In this document: one piece after another, positions 1 through 7,214 of the stretch | How positions within the stretch are numbered: the first letter of the stretch is position 1 | Layout: each line of letters starts with the position of its first letter | NCBI GenBank assembly: GCA_052061695.1 | Contig: JBPZEY010000003.1 | Length of the DNA stretch: 64,000 bases | DNA from: Alkalicoccus luteus | GTDB taxonomy: Bacteria > Bacillota > Bacilli > Bacillales > Salisediminibacteriaceae | Strand: one strand, 5' to 3' | Position numbers and translations under genes: made by a program | Notes under the pieces: generated by a model | What the model saw: the letters and a program-made list of their open reading frames with translations, nothing else | Told to the model about the DNA's origin: nothing | The model's database searches: none

Positions 1-1273
1 CCCCCCAATCCTGTTCAACCAGCTTCACAAAGGAAGATCCATAACCGGTGCTGCCGCGGAAATTAGGAGCGAAAACTGCATATCCTTCGTGCAGAAACGA
101 CTGAAACATAGCCCGGTACTGTCGTCTTTCCGCAGCTTGGGGACCGCCATGCGGCCAAAAAATCATGTGTCCGTTATCCTTTTCCGGCTTTGGACGAAAC
201 AGAAGAGCTTCTATGTCAGTACCGTCAAACGACGTGTAGCTCACCGTTGACGGCTGAATCAACTCTTCGGAAGGAACGCCCGGGACCAGGTTTTTCGTTA
301 ACATCGTCCAGCTGTCTCCCCGGTATCGGAAGATGTTAAGAGGCGTGTCCGCTTCCATGCCCAGCACGTAAATATCGCCACTGGCGGTCATAGAAAACTG
401 CTGAATAATAGAGAAAGGGGCTTGCAGCTCCTCCGGATCAGCAGCGCCGCTGCGCCATCGGTAAAGCTTATCTGCGACTCCTTTTTCCGTTGTGAAAATC
501 AAATCTCCACTTTCTTCATGACGCTTAAGCGACGTAATGCTCTCATTCGGAAGAGAAAGCACAGGCTGCTGGCTTCCGTCTCTCAAATCCACCTTTGTTA
601 AAAAAGAAAACTCCGCTTCCTCATTTGTTACCATAAACAGCGTATGGTCATCTGTAAAAACAGCATCTCCCGTTACATGAGGCTCATCAGGTGTACGGCT
701 TAAGGCCTGCCATTCTCCCTCATAAACCGCATAGGCAGGAACGTGCGTATTAGCACGCATTTCGCTTACAACCGCAAGGGTTCCATCCGGACTTACCGCT
801 TTAAAAAACGCGGCACCTCGTTTTCCTTCAAACAGCTGTTCAAGCGAGTGGCTCTCCAAGTCGTAGCGCCATCCAGTTAAAAAAGATGGGTTGCCTCTGC
901 TCGATGAAAAATAAAGACTGCCGTCTTCGCGGAGATCATGAAAAAAGTGCTTTTCTCCTGGACGTGCTTCAAAAAGCTGTTCCGGAAGCCCGCCTGCCGG
1001 CGGCAGTGCATGCAGCTGATAGTTCTCGTCTCCGTCTTTATCGAATGCGGCAATCACACAGGAACCACGTTTATCCTCTTTTAAAAATTGGGCTGATTGA
1101 CCGGTCTGCGCGAACAAATATGGAAAGCCATCCGGTAAATCCATCGCCCATACATTCATTTTCCCATTGAGATTCGTTGAAAAAAGCATGCGCTTCTCAT
1201 CCGGCGAAATGGAAAAATGCTGAATCACATACGTCCGGAAAAACTGCTCGACGCGAGCCGGGCGGAATTTCAT
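1..1273 (-). CDS. S9 family peptidase (prolyl oligopeptidase / acylaminoacyl-peptidase type), 3' end cut by window edge
   Basis: The gene runs off the left edge, so about 424 N-terminal residues are visible. The first ~320 residues are a beta-propeller-like region with repeated WD/YTF-type strands (for example SPDEKRMLF, SPDGTLAVV and TASGDIYVL). The last part enters the alpha/beta-hydrolase domain, with the oxyanion-hole motif HGGPQ and the GSTGYG motif characteristic of S9 peptidases. The catalytic Ser-Asp-His lie beyond the window. No signal peptide is seen, so a cytoplasmic peptidase cleaving short peptides is expected from the family. The ATG overlaps the stop of the upstream oxidoreductase in an ATGA, so the two genes are translationally coupled. 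Confidence 0.9.
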   Translation of the reverse strand, partial: MKFRPARVEQFFRTYVIQHFSISPDEKRMLFSTNLNGKMNVWAMDLPDGFPYLFAQTGQSAQFLKEDKRGSCVIAAFDKDGDENYQLHALPPAGGLPEQLFEARPGEKHFFHDLREDGSLYFSSSRGNPSFLTGWRYDLESHSLEQLFEGKRGAAFFKAVSPDGTLAVVSEMRANTHVPAYAVYEGEWQALSRTPDEPHVTGDAVFTDDHTLFMVTNEEAEFSFLTKVDLRDGSQQPVLSLPNESITSLKRHEESGDLIFTTEKGVADKLYRWRSGAADPEELQAPFSIIQQFSMTASGDIYVLGMEADTPLNIFRYRGDSWTMLTKNLVPGVPSEELIQPSTVSYTSFDGTDIEALLFRPKPEKDNGHMIFWPHGGPQAAERRQYRAMFQSFLHEGYAVFAPNFRGSTGYGSSFVKLVEQDWG

Positions 1274-2274
1274 TCTTCCACCTCCCCGGAAATGCGAAAG
1301 GCTATTTTTCCAAACTGCCCGGATTCCTCCATGCGCTGAAATGCTTCATTAGCATCCTTCAGCGAAAAGGTCTTGTCCATGAGCGGGTGAATATTGTGCT
1401 TACTGATAAAGGCAAGCATATCCCGATATTCTTCATGACTCCCCATAGTAGACCCGAGTAAATTGTACTGCCCATAAAAGAATTCACGCAGATTCAGCTT
1501 TACTTCATCACCCGCAGAAGCTCCAAACATCACCATCGTGCCGCCTTTTTTTAGCTGATCCAGAGATTTCTGAAACGTTGCTGCTCCAACGGTTTCAACT
1601 ACGAGATCCACCTTTTCTCCTTCAAGCTGCTCTTCCCAGTTTCCAGAGCTGTCGATCGCTGCATCGGCACCAGCTTCAAGCGCCATACGTCTCTTTGCTT
1701 CAGAGCGGGACGTGACTATCACCCTCGCACCAGTTTTTTTGGCAAACAAGAGCATCAGTGTTACAGCTCCTCCGCCTACGCCGGGAAGTAGGACCGTATG
1801 CGAACTTTGCAGGCCTCCGCGAGTAAACAGCGCACGGTAAGCAGTTAACGCAGCAAGCGAAAAGACTCCTGCCTCCTCCCATGATAAGTGAGGGGGCTTC
1901 GGCTCCAGTGAAGAAGCCGGTACTACAGCGTATTCCGCGAAAGTGCCGTCACCGGGAAACCCGAGAATTTCAAAGCCCTCCGGTGGTGCCGGACTTTCTT
2001 CCTCCCAGTGCAGCCCGGGGTTCACAACAACTGCCTCTCCTTCCTCCAGTCCTTCTACATCTTCCCCCAGCTTATCCACGATCCCGGCACAATCAGAACC
2101 GATCACGAGCGGATTATCTTCCGTATGTCGATGAAGCACGAACAAATCCCGATGATTCAAGCCGGCTGTAACGACTTTCAGCCTGACCTCTCCTGCACCG
2201 GGCTCCGGTTTCGGTATATCCTTTACCGCAGTCCCCTTCAGTCCAGGTTCTCCAGCATGTACAAACGCTTTCAT
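1270..2274 (-). CDS. Zinc-independent MDR alcohol dehydrogenase / quinone oxidoreductase-like protein (YogA-like)
   Basis: A 334-residue medium-chain dehydrogenase/reductase. The N-terminal GroES-like domain (residues ~1-130) has the GLNHRDLFVL and GSDCAGIV motifs. The Rossmann domain has a glycine-rich LLPGVGGGAV loop near residue 165. The structural-zinc cysteine cluster of true alcohol dehydrogenases is absent, as in the quinone-oxidoreductase/YogA branch. It should be a cytosolic NAD(P)H-dependent oxidoreductase; the substrate cannot be told from sequence. The start has AAAGGAGGACC upstream. It is the first gene of a two-gene operon with the S9 peptidase, and an inverted repeat sits just upstream. 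Confidence 0.88.
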   Translation of the reverse strand: MKAFVHAGEPGLKGTAVKDIPKPEPGAGEVRLKVVTAGLNHRDLFVLHRHTEDNPLVIGSDCAGIVDKLGEDVEGLEEGEAVVVNPGLHWEEESPAPPEGFEILGFPGDGTFAEYAVVPASSLEPKPPHLSWEEAGVFSLAALTAYRALFTRGGLQSSHTVLLPGVGGGAVTLMLLFAKKTGARVIVTSRSEAKRRMALEAGADAAIDSSGNWEEQLEGEKVDLVVETVGAATFQKSLDQLKKGGTMVMFGASAGDEVKLNLREFFYGQYNLLGSTMGSHEEYRDMLAFISKHNIHPLMDKTFSLKDANEAFQRMEESGQFGKIAFRISGEVEE

Positions 2275-2290
2275 AATGAAGGTCCTCCTT

Positions 2291-2316
2291 TGACACTATC
2301 TGATAAAGGCTGATAG
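2291..2316. promoter_or_regulatory. Inverted repeat upstream of the oxidoreductase gene, possible operator
   Basis: The arms ACACTATC and GATAGTGT are perfect complements separated by about 11 nt. They lie in the divergent region between the oxidoreductase gene (minus) and the small winged-helix-like gene (plus). There is no T-run, so an operator or leader hairpin is more likely than a terminator. The binding protein is unknown. Confidence 0.35.
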
Positions 2317-2385
2317 TGTTGATTGGTTCCGTTTTCCATTATACTATAAGTAAATGCATGATTCCCAGCGGGGAGGAGGCGGACG

Positions 2386-2685
2386 ATGAAACTGACAGAA
2401 GAACAGCTCCCGGAAAGCGAACGGCCGGTATGGCGAAAGCTTCAACAGCTTGAGCGGCGGGAAAAACAGATTCTCTGGCGGCTGATTCAGCATTCGTCCA
2501 AGGATCACCTCTGCATCGTGCAAAACGTTACACCAGCCGTCAACGAACTTGAAGAGCAGGGACTGATTCAGCGCAACCCCGCTTATCAAAGCAGAAACGG
2601 CACCAGCTATTACGTGCTGCGGAGGACGCCGCATCTCATGAAAAAACTGCAAACTGCTGCTATCAGGCAGGAAAAAGCTTTTTAG
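2386..2685 (+). CDS. Small hypothetical protein, possible winged-helix DNA-binding fold
   Basis: A 99-residue charged protein, not recognised as a named family. The predicted pattern is two or three helices (residues ~10-60, with the run LERREKQILWRLIQ and the segment VTPAVNELEEQGLI). A short beta-wing follows (NGTSYYVLRR), then a basic terminal helix. VNELEEQGLIQRN...TSYYVL resembles the recognition helix plus wing of MarR/PadR-type regulators, but this is a fold guess only. The start has GGGGAGGAGG upstream. It is followed closely by the DUF456 gene (12 bp) and so is probably cotranscribed with it. Confidence 0.7.
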   Translation: MKLTEEQLPESERPVWRKLQQLERREKQILWRLIQHSSKDHLCIVQNVTPAVNELEEQGLIQRNPAYQSRNGTSYYVLRRTPHLMKKLQTAAIRQEKAF

Positions 2686-2697
2686 AGGAGGAATTAC

Positions 2698-3186
2698 GTG
2701 GAACTGCTTATTTGGGTGGTCATTGCCGCTCTGTTTCTTTTGAGCTTCGTTGGCCTGCTCTACCCTATCATACCTTCTGTGCTTGTCATTTGGGCAGGCG
2801 TTATCCTGTATGCGTTCTTCATCGACGGAGCAGGAGTCAGCTGGTATACATGGCTGTCGCTCGTGCTGTTAACGATTATCATTTTCGTAGCAGATTATGC
2901 AGCCAGTATGTACTTCGTAAAAAAATACGGGTCAACTAAACACGGAATGACGGCGGCTACCATTGGCTTGATTATCGGCACTTTTGTTGTACCGCCATTT
3001 GGCATCCTGTTCGTACCCTTTCTGCTTGTCATGGCAACGGAGCTTGTGCAGAAACGGACATTGGCTCAGGCGGCCAAAACCGCCGTTGGAACACTGCTCG
3101 GCTTTTTGACGAGCACATTTGCAAAAGCACTGATCCAGGCAGCGTTAATTGGTATCTTCCTGATTGATGTTTTCTTGCTGACGTAA
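2698..3186 (+). CDS. DUF456 family membrane protein (YqgC-like)
   Basis: A 162-residue, very hydrophobic protein with about five transmembrane helices, and the glycine/proline-rich LLYPIIPSVLVIWAG and GTFVVPPFGILFVPF segments typical of DUF456. It starts at GTG with AGAGGAGGAATTAC in front. The family has no established biochemical role. It sits in a short plus-strand cluster between the small winged-helix-like gene and the PD-(D/E)XK-like gene, and is likely cotranscribed with at least the first. Confidence 0.85.
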   Translation: MELLIWVVIAALFLLSFVGLLYPIIPSVLVIWAGVILYAFFIDGAGVSWYTWLSLVLLTIIIFVADYAASMYFVKKYGSTKHGMTAATIGLIIGTFVVPPFGILFVPFLLVMATELVQKRTLAQAAKTAVGTLLGFLTSTFAKALIQAALIGIFLIDVFLLT

Positions 3187-3216
3187 TTCACACGATAAAG
3201 GAGAGCCACATTCATT

Positions 3217-3945
3217 ATGGAAAGTACTGTTCATAAGCATCTTAAACACCAGGCGCTTCTATGGCTGAAGGATAAAATGACCGATTTATGTGCAACAGAA
3301 GTAAAGTTTGTTGTAAAGCGGCGAAAGCGGACCGCTGATGCCGTCGGGATTAACATGAAACGAAAGGAATCCCGGATCATTGAAGTAAAAGCAACACGAA
3401 GTGATTTTTTGCGTGATCATATTCTGCAGGATGAGCTGGGTTACGAGGCGGTAGCGACATACGCTTACCTCCTGACTCCATCAGGACTGCTTTCGAAGGA
3501 GGAAGTGCCAAACCGGTACGGACTGCTTGAAATCGATGAATACGACAGGATTACCGTCACTAAGCGCCCGACGAAAAATAAAGCGCCAAAGCTGAAGCTG
3601 GAAACTTTAATAAAGCGAACCGGCCGCGCAGCAACCAACGCTTTTTTGTTTCAGCAGGAGACGAAGCTTTCCCGGGATGAAACGGACGGCGCTTACCGGA
3701 AGGATCCAGTGGCTGTTATGGTCCGGGCAACCTGTCCAGCTTGCAAAAAGCGGCGGCCGTATGTACTGGCACCAGAAGCGGAGCAGGTCACCTGCGCACA
3801 TCGATCGTGTGGGAGAACGTTCGATTTAAGCCGTGCACGGCCTTATCAAACCGCTGCTTATAACGAAGCGTTTCTCCAGCAGCTGCATGAAGCAGCCACT
3901 AGGTATGAACCTGATCCGAATGAGCAAGTTACTCATCCACGTTAA
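3217..3945 (+). CDS. MmcB-like PD-(D/E)XK protein with C-terminal zinc ribbon
   Basis: A 242-residue protein. Residues ~20-80 carry a nuclease-like core: TADAVGINM, then IIEVKATRSDFLRD. This matches the D...E-x-K pattern of the MmcB/PD-(D/E)XK families (compare IVEIKxSRADFL in MmcB proteins). Residues ~165-205 contain CPAC and CAHRSC, four or more cysteines likely to bind zinc. The central part is basic and lysine-rich. A role in DNA repair or nucleic-acid processing is inferred from family resemblance; no activity can be asserted. The start has AAAGGAGAGCC upstream. The coding strand ends just before a hairpin that serves the opposite strand. Confidence 0.65.
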   Translation: MESTVHKHLKHQALLWLKDKMTDLCATEVKFVVKRRKRTADAVGINMKRKESRIIEVKATRSDFLRDHILQDELGYEAVATYAYLLTPSGLLSKEEVPNRYGLLEIDEYDRITVTKRPTKNKAPKLKLETLIKRTGRAATNAFLFQQETKLSRDETDGAYRKDPVAVMVRATCPACKKRRPYVLAPEAEQVTCAHRSCGRTFDLSRARPYQTAAYNEAFLQQLHEAATRYEPDPNEQVTHPR

Positions 3946-3978
3946 AAACCAGGCTGGAAGCATGGACTTCCAGCCTGG
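3945..3978 (-). terminator. Rho-independent terminator for the membrane hydrolase transcript
   Basis: A perfect 12-bp stem (CCAGGCTGGAAG / CTTCCAGCCTGG) with a 6-nt loop. On the minus strand it is followed by TTTTT. It lies about 190 bp beyond the stop of the minus-strand hydrolase gene and just past the convergent MmcB-like gene. The 190-bp gap between holds no recognisable gene. Confidence 0.8.
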
Positions 3979-4166
3979 CAGTGTGTCGATAACGTCTTTA
4001 AGGATGAATAACGCTCTCTCTGAGGTCACTCGTTTTCCGGAGAGACCGGGCTCGGCTCTCCTTCCGCTGTATGCCGGAGCTTCGCCTCGTTTTGAGCCGC
4101 GGTCCTCCGAATTCAGCAGCTGGCAGGACCTTTCAAGTGCCTGGTTTTTCTATCAGAAGCAGACAT

Positions 4167-6362
4167 TTAGTCATTAAGCTGCTCGAAACCGATGTCATCG
4201 ATAATCATCCGTCCGGGACCTTCACCGAACCGGAATTCCAGCGCAGCAAGCTCACTCGGTGCATACCCATCAAATAAAGCGGCAGGGATCACATACGTTT
4301 GAAAGACAGGTTCGATCGCTTCTTCATACTTGCCGTCCCGGAACTGATCTTCCAAAAATGGATATCGGGAATACTGAGTCCAGATGGCTGATGGAATATC
4401 GTAGTAGGCCTGAAGGGGAATATCAACGGTTTCTCCATCTTCAAACAGCAGACCGATTTCCAGAGAAGGATCGGTAGAACCTCTAAGCTCCCCTCCCAGC
4501 TCGCGGTCCATTTGCGACATCGAAAACGTGAGAGCATCTTCATCTCCACTAAAATAGTCATTCCGATACTCTTCAGGAAGCAAAAGCCGGTAGGTTCCGC
4601 TGTCTCCCCACTCCAAGATCACACCATCAGCTGCTTTCCGATTCCCAGCGCGATCCTCTGTTGATGTTTTCGCCCACTCTGTAAACCCTTCGGCCTCGGC
4701 TGCGACCCCTTCCGGAAATTCGCTGCGGTCATTATTTCGATTAAACGTGACGAGAGGCTCATAATGCCCAGTCTGAAAGCGCGATACGTAGCTGGTGTCC
4801 GGAAGCCAGTCTGCACCGTAGCGTACGTCCCGGAATAGCAGCTCATACTGGGTTTGGTTTCGAATCGTGGCATGCAGAAACGCCGTGATGAATGTTTTCG
4901 CAACCGCACGCTGATCTTCCGGCTCCATCATTTGCTTTCTGCTCAAAAACATGCCCCCAGGGAGGCGCATATCCGCCCGCCCCCAGGCCGTATTAAACTG
5001 GCTGTGATTAGCATCCGCTATATAAATAGCTGCTTTCAGTTCTTCCCCTTCCACAGTGGTGCGCCCATACTGTCTGTCACCGCGGAAATTATGCACATCT
5101 CCGTCCCTGGCTCCGTGCAGCGTTAAATAGTTCACTCCTGAGGGAGCGGCCCTTTCGTCATCAACCGTCTGATCTGTAGGAGCAAGACCGATCACCGATG
5201 CGACCGGCAGATCCTCTATACCGGAAAGTGTAAAATCCCCTTCAAAAAATCGTTCGTAATCCGGTACCATAGCCGCCGCCTGTCCGCCCCTGGAATGGCC
5301 GATCAACGTAATTTGTTCCATATTCAGCCTTCCGGAAAGCACATGATCCTCCTCATTTTGCAGCCTGTTCAGTTCGAGCATATGCTGCATAAACAGCCAG
5401 GCTCGAAGCCGCATGTTTTCATCAGGTATTCCTGTCCAGTTGGAGAAATTCACGAAGTTCTGGTCGATAGAAGCTACAGCATAGCCTTGACTCGCTAAAT
5501 GTTCCCCAAGATAAGAATATCCCTCGTCTGAAAAATTTTCCATTCGATGATTGCCGTGCGCGATAAGGACAATCGGAAAGGGCCCTTCCCCTTCCGGAAG
5601 CCACATTTCCCCGTTCAGCGGGAACGCACTCTCATCGAATCCCCAAAAGCGGCTCCGCCAACCCGGCCATTCTCCTTCTTCCACATACCTGGTCGCATCA
5701 ACCGTTCTCGTGACAAAATCCATTCCTTCGTCAAAGTGAACGCGGTGCCTGTCTCCTCCACTTGCGTAAAACAGCTGCTTCGTCTCAAAAGCCCCGGGTT
5801 CACCAGGGTGATCTACTGACAGAGGAGTGATGTACTGGTTGCCTTCAAACGTACTTTCCGACTCGTGCTGATCAATCGTCGGGTGAAAAAACAGCAGAAA
5901 CAAAAACCAGGTCACCGGAACGAGCGAAAGCAGTGTTTTTTTCTTGCTGGAAGCAGCACCGCCCCAAATTTGAAACAAAAAACCAAGCAAATAGGCACTC
6001 AGTATGTAAATCCCTGTCATGATCGCCGTAAAAACCGTGCCAAGACTCGCTTCATCCTGTATGTAATAAACTAAGCCTGCTGTAAAAACGGAAGCACTCA
6101 ACAACACTCTCGGCAGTGGAATGTAAAACAGAGAAAGCAGCGGTGCCAAGACCGCTGCTGTCAGCGCACAGGCTGCGACCGCTGCGATTGTGAAAGCCGG
6201 AACATCGAACCAGACACCTATTCCGGTAGGCGTAGAGAGCGCTCCGATCAAACCGGCTGCAGCTGCCGCAAGAAACATGGCAGCAACAGCACCCTCCAGT
6301 CCTCTGTCCCACTGTAGAGTACGTTGCAGACGGGTTCGGAACCAGAAAAGCCAGCTTCTCAT
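4167..6362 (-). CDS. Polytopic membrane protein with extracytoplasmic alpha/beta-hydrolase (chlorophyllase/PET-hydrolase-like) domain
   Basis: About 731 residues. The N-terminal ~185 residues hold five or so hydrophobic helices. They are followed by a secreted-type alpha/beta-hydrolase core with the oxyanion motif IVLIAHGNH and the nucleophile elbow GHSRGG, then a ~200-residue beta-rich C-terminal region ending in a lipid-binding-like FRFGEGPGRMIIDD segment. An esterase or lipase-like hydrolase on the outer face is the likely role; the substrate is unknown. The chosen ATG has AAGGAGGGAAGG directly upstream. In-frame ATGs at 6404 and 6410 follow a GGAGGA and would add 14-16 residues. The gene follows msrA by tens of bases and is probably cotranscribed with it. 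Confidence 0.8.
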   Translation of the reverse strand: MRSWLFWFRTRLQRTLQWDRGLEGAVAAMFLAAAAAGLIGALSTPTGIGVWFDVPAFTIAAVAACALTAAVLAPLLSLFYIPLPRVLLSASVFTAGLVYYIQDEASLGTVFTAIMTGIYILSAYLLGFLFQIWGGAASSKKKTLLSLVPVTWFLFLLFFHPTIDQHESESTFEGNQYITPLSVDHPGEPGAFETKQLFYASGGDRHRVHFDEGMDFVTRTVDATRYVEEGEWPGWRSRFWGFDESAFPLNGEMWLPEGEGPFPIVLIAHGNHRMENFSDEGYSYLGEHLASQGYAVASIDQNFVNFSNWTGIPDENMRLRAWLFMQHMLELNRLQNEEDHVLSGRLNMEQITLIGHSRGGQAAAMVPDYERFFEGDFTLSGIEDLPVASVIGLAPTDQTVDDERAAPSGVNYLTLHGARDGDVHNFRGDRQYGRTTVEGEELKAAIYIADANHSQFNTAWGRADMRLPGGMFLSRKQMMEPEDQRAVAKTFITAFLHATIRNQTQYELLFRDVRYGADWLPDTSYVSRFQTGHYEPLVTFNRNNDRSEFPEGVAAEAEGFTEWAKTSTEDRAGNRKAADGVILEWGDSGTYRLLLPEEYRNDYFSGDEDALTFSMSQMDRELGGELRGSTDPSLEIGLLFEDGETVDIPLQAYYDIPSAIWTQYSRYPFLEDQFRDGKYEEAIEPVFQTYVIPAALFDGYAPSELAALEFRFGEGPGRMIIDDIGFEQLND

Positions 6363-6422
6363 CCTTCCCTCCTTGAAACTGTTCGTTAAATCAGACTGCC
6401 GCATGACCATTCCTCCAAAAAA

Positions 6423-7016
6423 CTACCATTTTACAGAAGCAGCAAGATCCACTGCTGCTTGATCTTCAGACAGCTGACGCTGGACGTCAACAGAAGAAAG
6501 TTCGCCTGCTGCACATGCGTTCAGCTTTGCCGCGGCAGTCGAGCGGTACCAGCTGCTGTTATAAGCAGCGGTTAATGCATCAACCGCGCGCGGAAACCGG
6601 CGGAGCACGTACTTTTGATGGTATGCTTCAGCTTCCGTAAATTGTTCTAAGGGAGCTAGTTCTGTATCCACCTGACGGCCCTCCGCTCTGAACTCGCTCA
6701 GCAGAAGCTCTGCCTCCTGATACTGTTTTTCTGTAGTATACAATAAAATAGACATGTACTGTCTGCCGCCATATCCATGATTTTTACCAGAATGCTGATC
6801 CCAAAATTCCTCCAGCAGGGTACGAGTCGAGAGAATCTCACTGTCATACGTGATTTCAATCGTTTCACTATGGGAGCCCATATTCCGGTAGGTTGGAACG
6901 GGCTCATTTCCGCCTGCGTAGCCGCAGCGAATCGACGTAACTCCTTGTAAACGACCGAACCGGCCGTCTGGTCCCCAGAATCAACCGAGTCCGAGCACGA
7001 TTTTTTCCTCTTGCAT
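6423..7016 (-). CDS. msrA: Peptide-methionine (S)-S-oxide reductase MsrA, probable selenoprotein (in-frame UGA at catalytic Cys codon)
   Basis: Reads as 197 residues if the UGA at 6981-6983 (codon 12) is decoded. The context is GLG-(UGA)-FWGPD, exactly the GCFWG catalytic motif of MsrA with the cysteine codon replaced. Downstream the frame is intact for 185 codons with family signatures GYAGG, PTYRNMGSHSET, KNHGYGGRQYMS and YHQKY. The ATG has TGGAGG upstream (8-nt spacing) and a TAAAAT extended -10 at 7052-7057. Without readthrough only 11 residues would be made; a start at the internal ATG (6881) would lack the active site. MsrA reduces methionine-S-sulfoxide in proteins using thioredoxin. 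Selenocysteine MsrA is known in some bacteria and algae. A nonsense mutation remains the alternative. Confidence 0.85.
6949..6969 (-). promoter_or_regulatory. Candidate bacterial SECIS hairpin downstream of the msrA UGA
   Basis: On the coding strand, ACGGCC pairs with GGUCGU (one G-U), extendable by a G-U and an A-U pair to 8 bp, around an apical GGUUC loop. Nineteen nucleotides separate the UGA from the loop. Published bacterial SECIS consensus asks for a short stem, a small apical loop with G in its first two positions and roughly 16-37 nt spacing; all are met. Binding by SelB is inferred, not shown. Confidence 0.65.
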
Positions 7017-7051
7017 ATCAAACGCCTCCAGTCTGTGCGTGAAGTCAATTT

Positions 7052-7080
7052 ATTTTACCATTTTCTGTCCTCTTCTGAAA
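7052..7080 (-). promoter_or_regulatory. Putative sigma-A promoter of msrA
   Basis: Extended -10 TGGTAAAAT with a weak -35 TTTCAG at 17-bp spacing, about 36 bp upstream of the msrA ATG. Confidence 0.45.
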
Positions 7081-7086
7081 GAAACA

Positions 7087-7125
7087 GCAAAAGGCATTGA
7101 CCGTAACGACTACGGTCAATGCCTT
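7087..7125 (-). terminator. Terminator after the peptide-binding lipoprotein gene
   Basis: A perfect 15-bp stem (AAGGCATTGACCGTA and its complement) with a 5-nt loop. On the minus strand it is followed by a short T-rich stretch. It sits between the lipoprotein gene stop and the msrA promoter. Confidence 0.75.
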
Positions 7126-7214
7126 GCCTACTCGAGCTTTAACTTCAGTACAAGCCTGCTCCGGGCTCTCCAAAAGGAATTACCTAACCCGAAGGACGGA
7201 CTGATTCTTTCAAT

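Noticed and set aside
3949..3978. Hairpin as terminator of the plus-strand MmcB-like gene
   Set aside because: There is no T-run on the plus strand; the T-run lies on the minus strand, so it fits the hydrolase transcript instead.
6423..6881. MsrA as a 152-residue protein starting at an internal ATG
   Set aside because: This form would lack the CFWG active-site segment and begin in the middle of the domain. The upstream coding sequence is intact up to a good ribosome site, so the longer frame with UGA read through is preferred.
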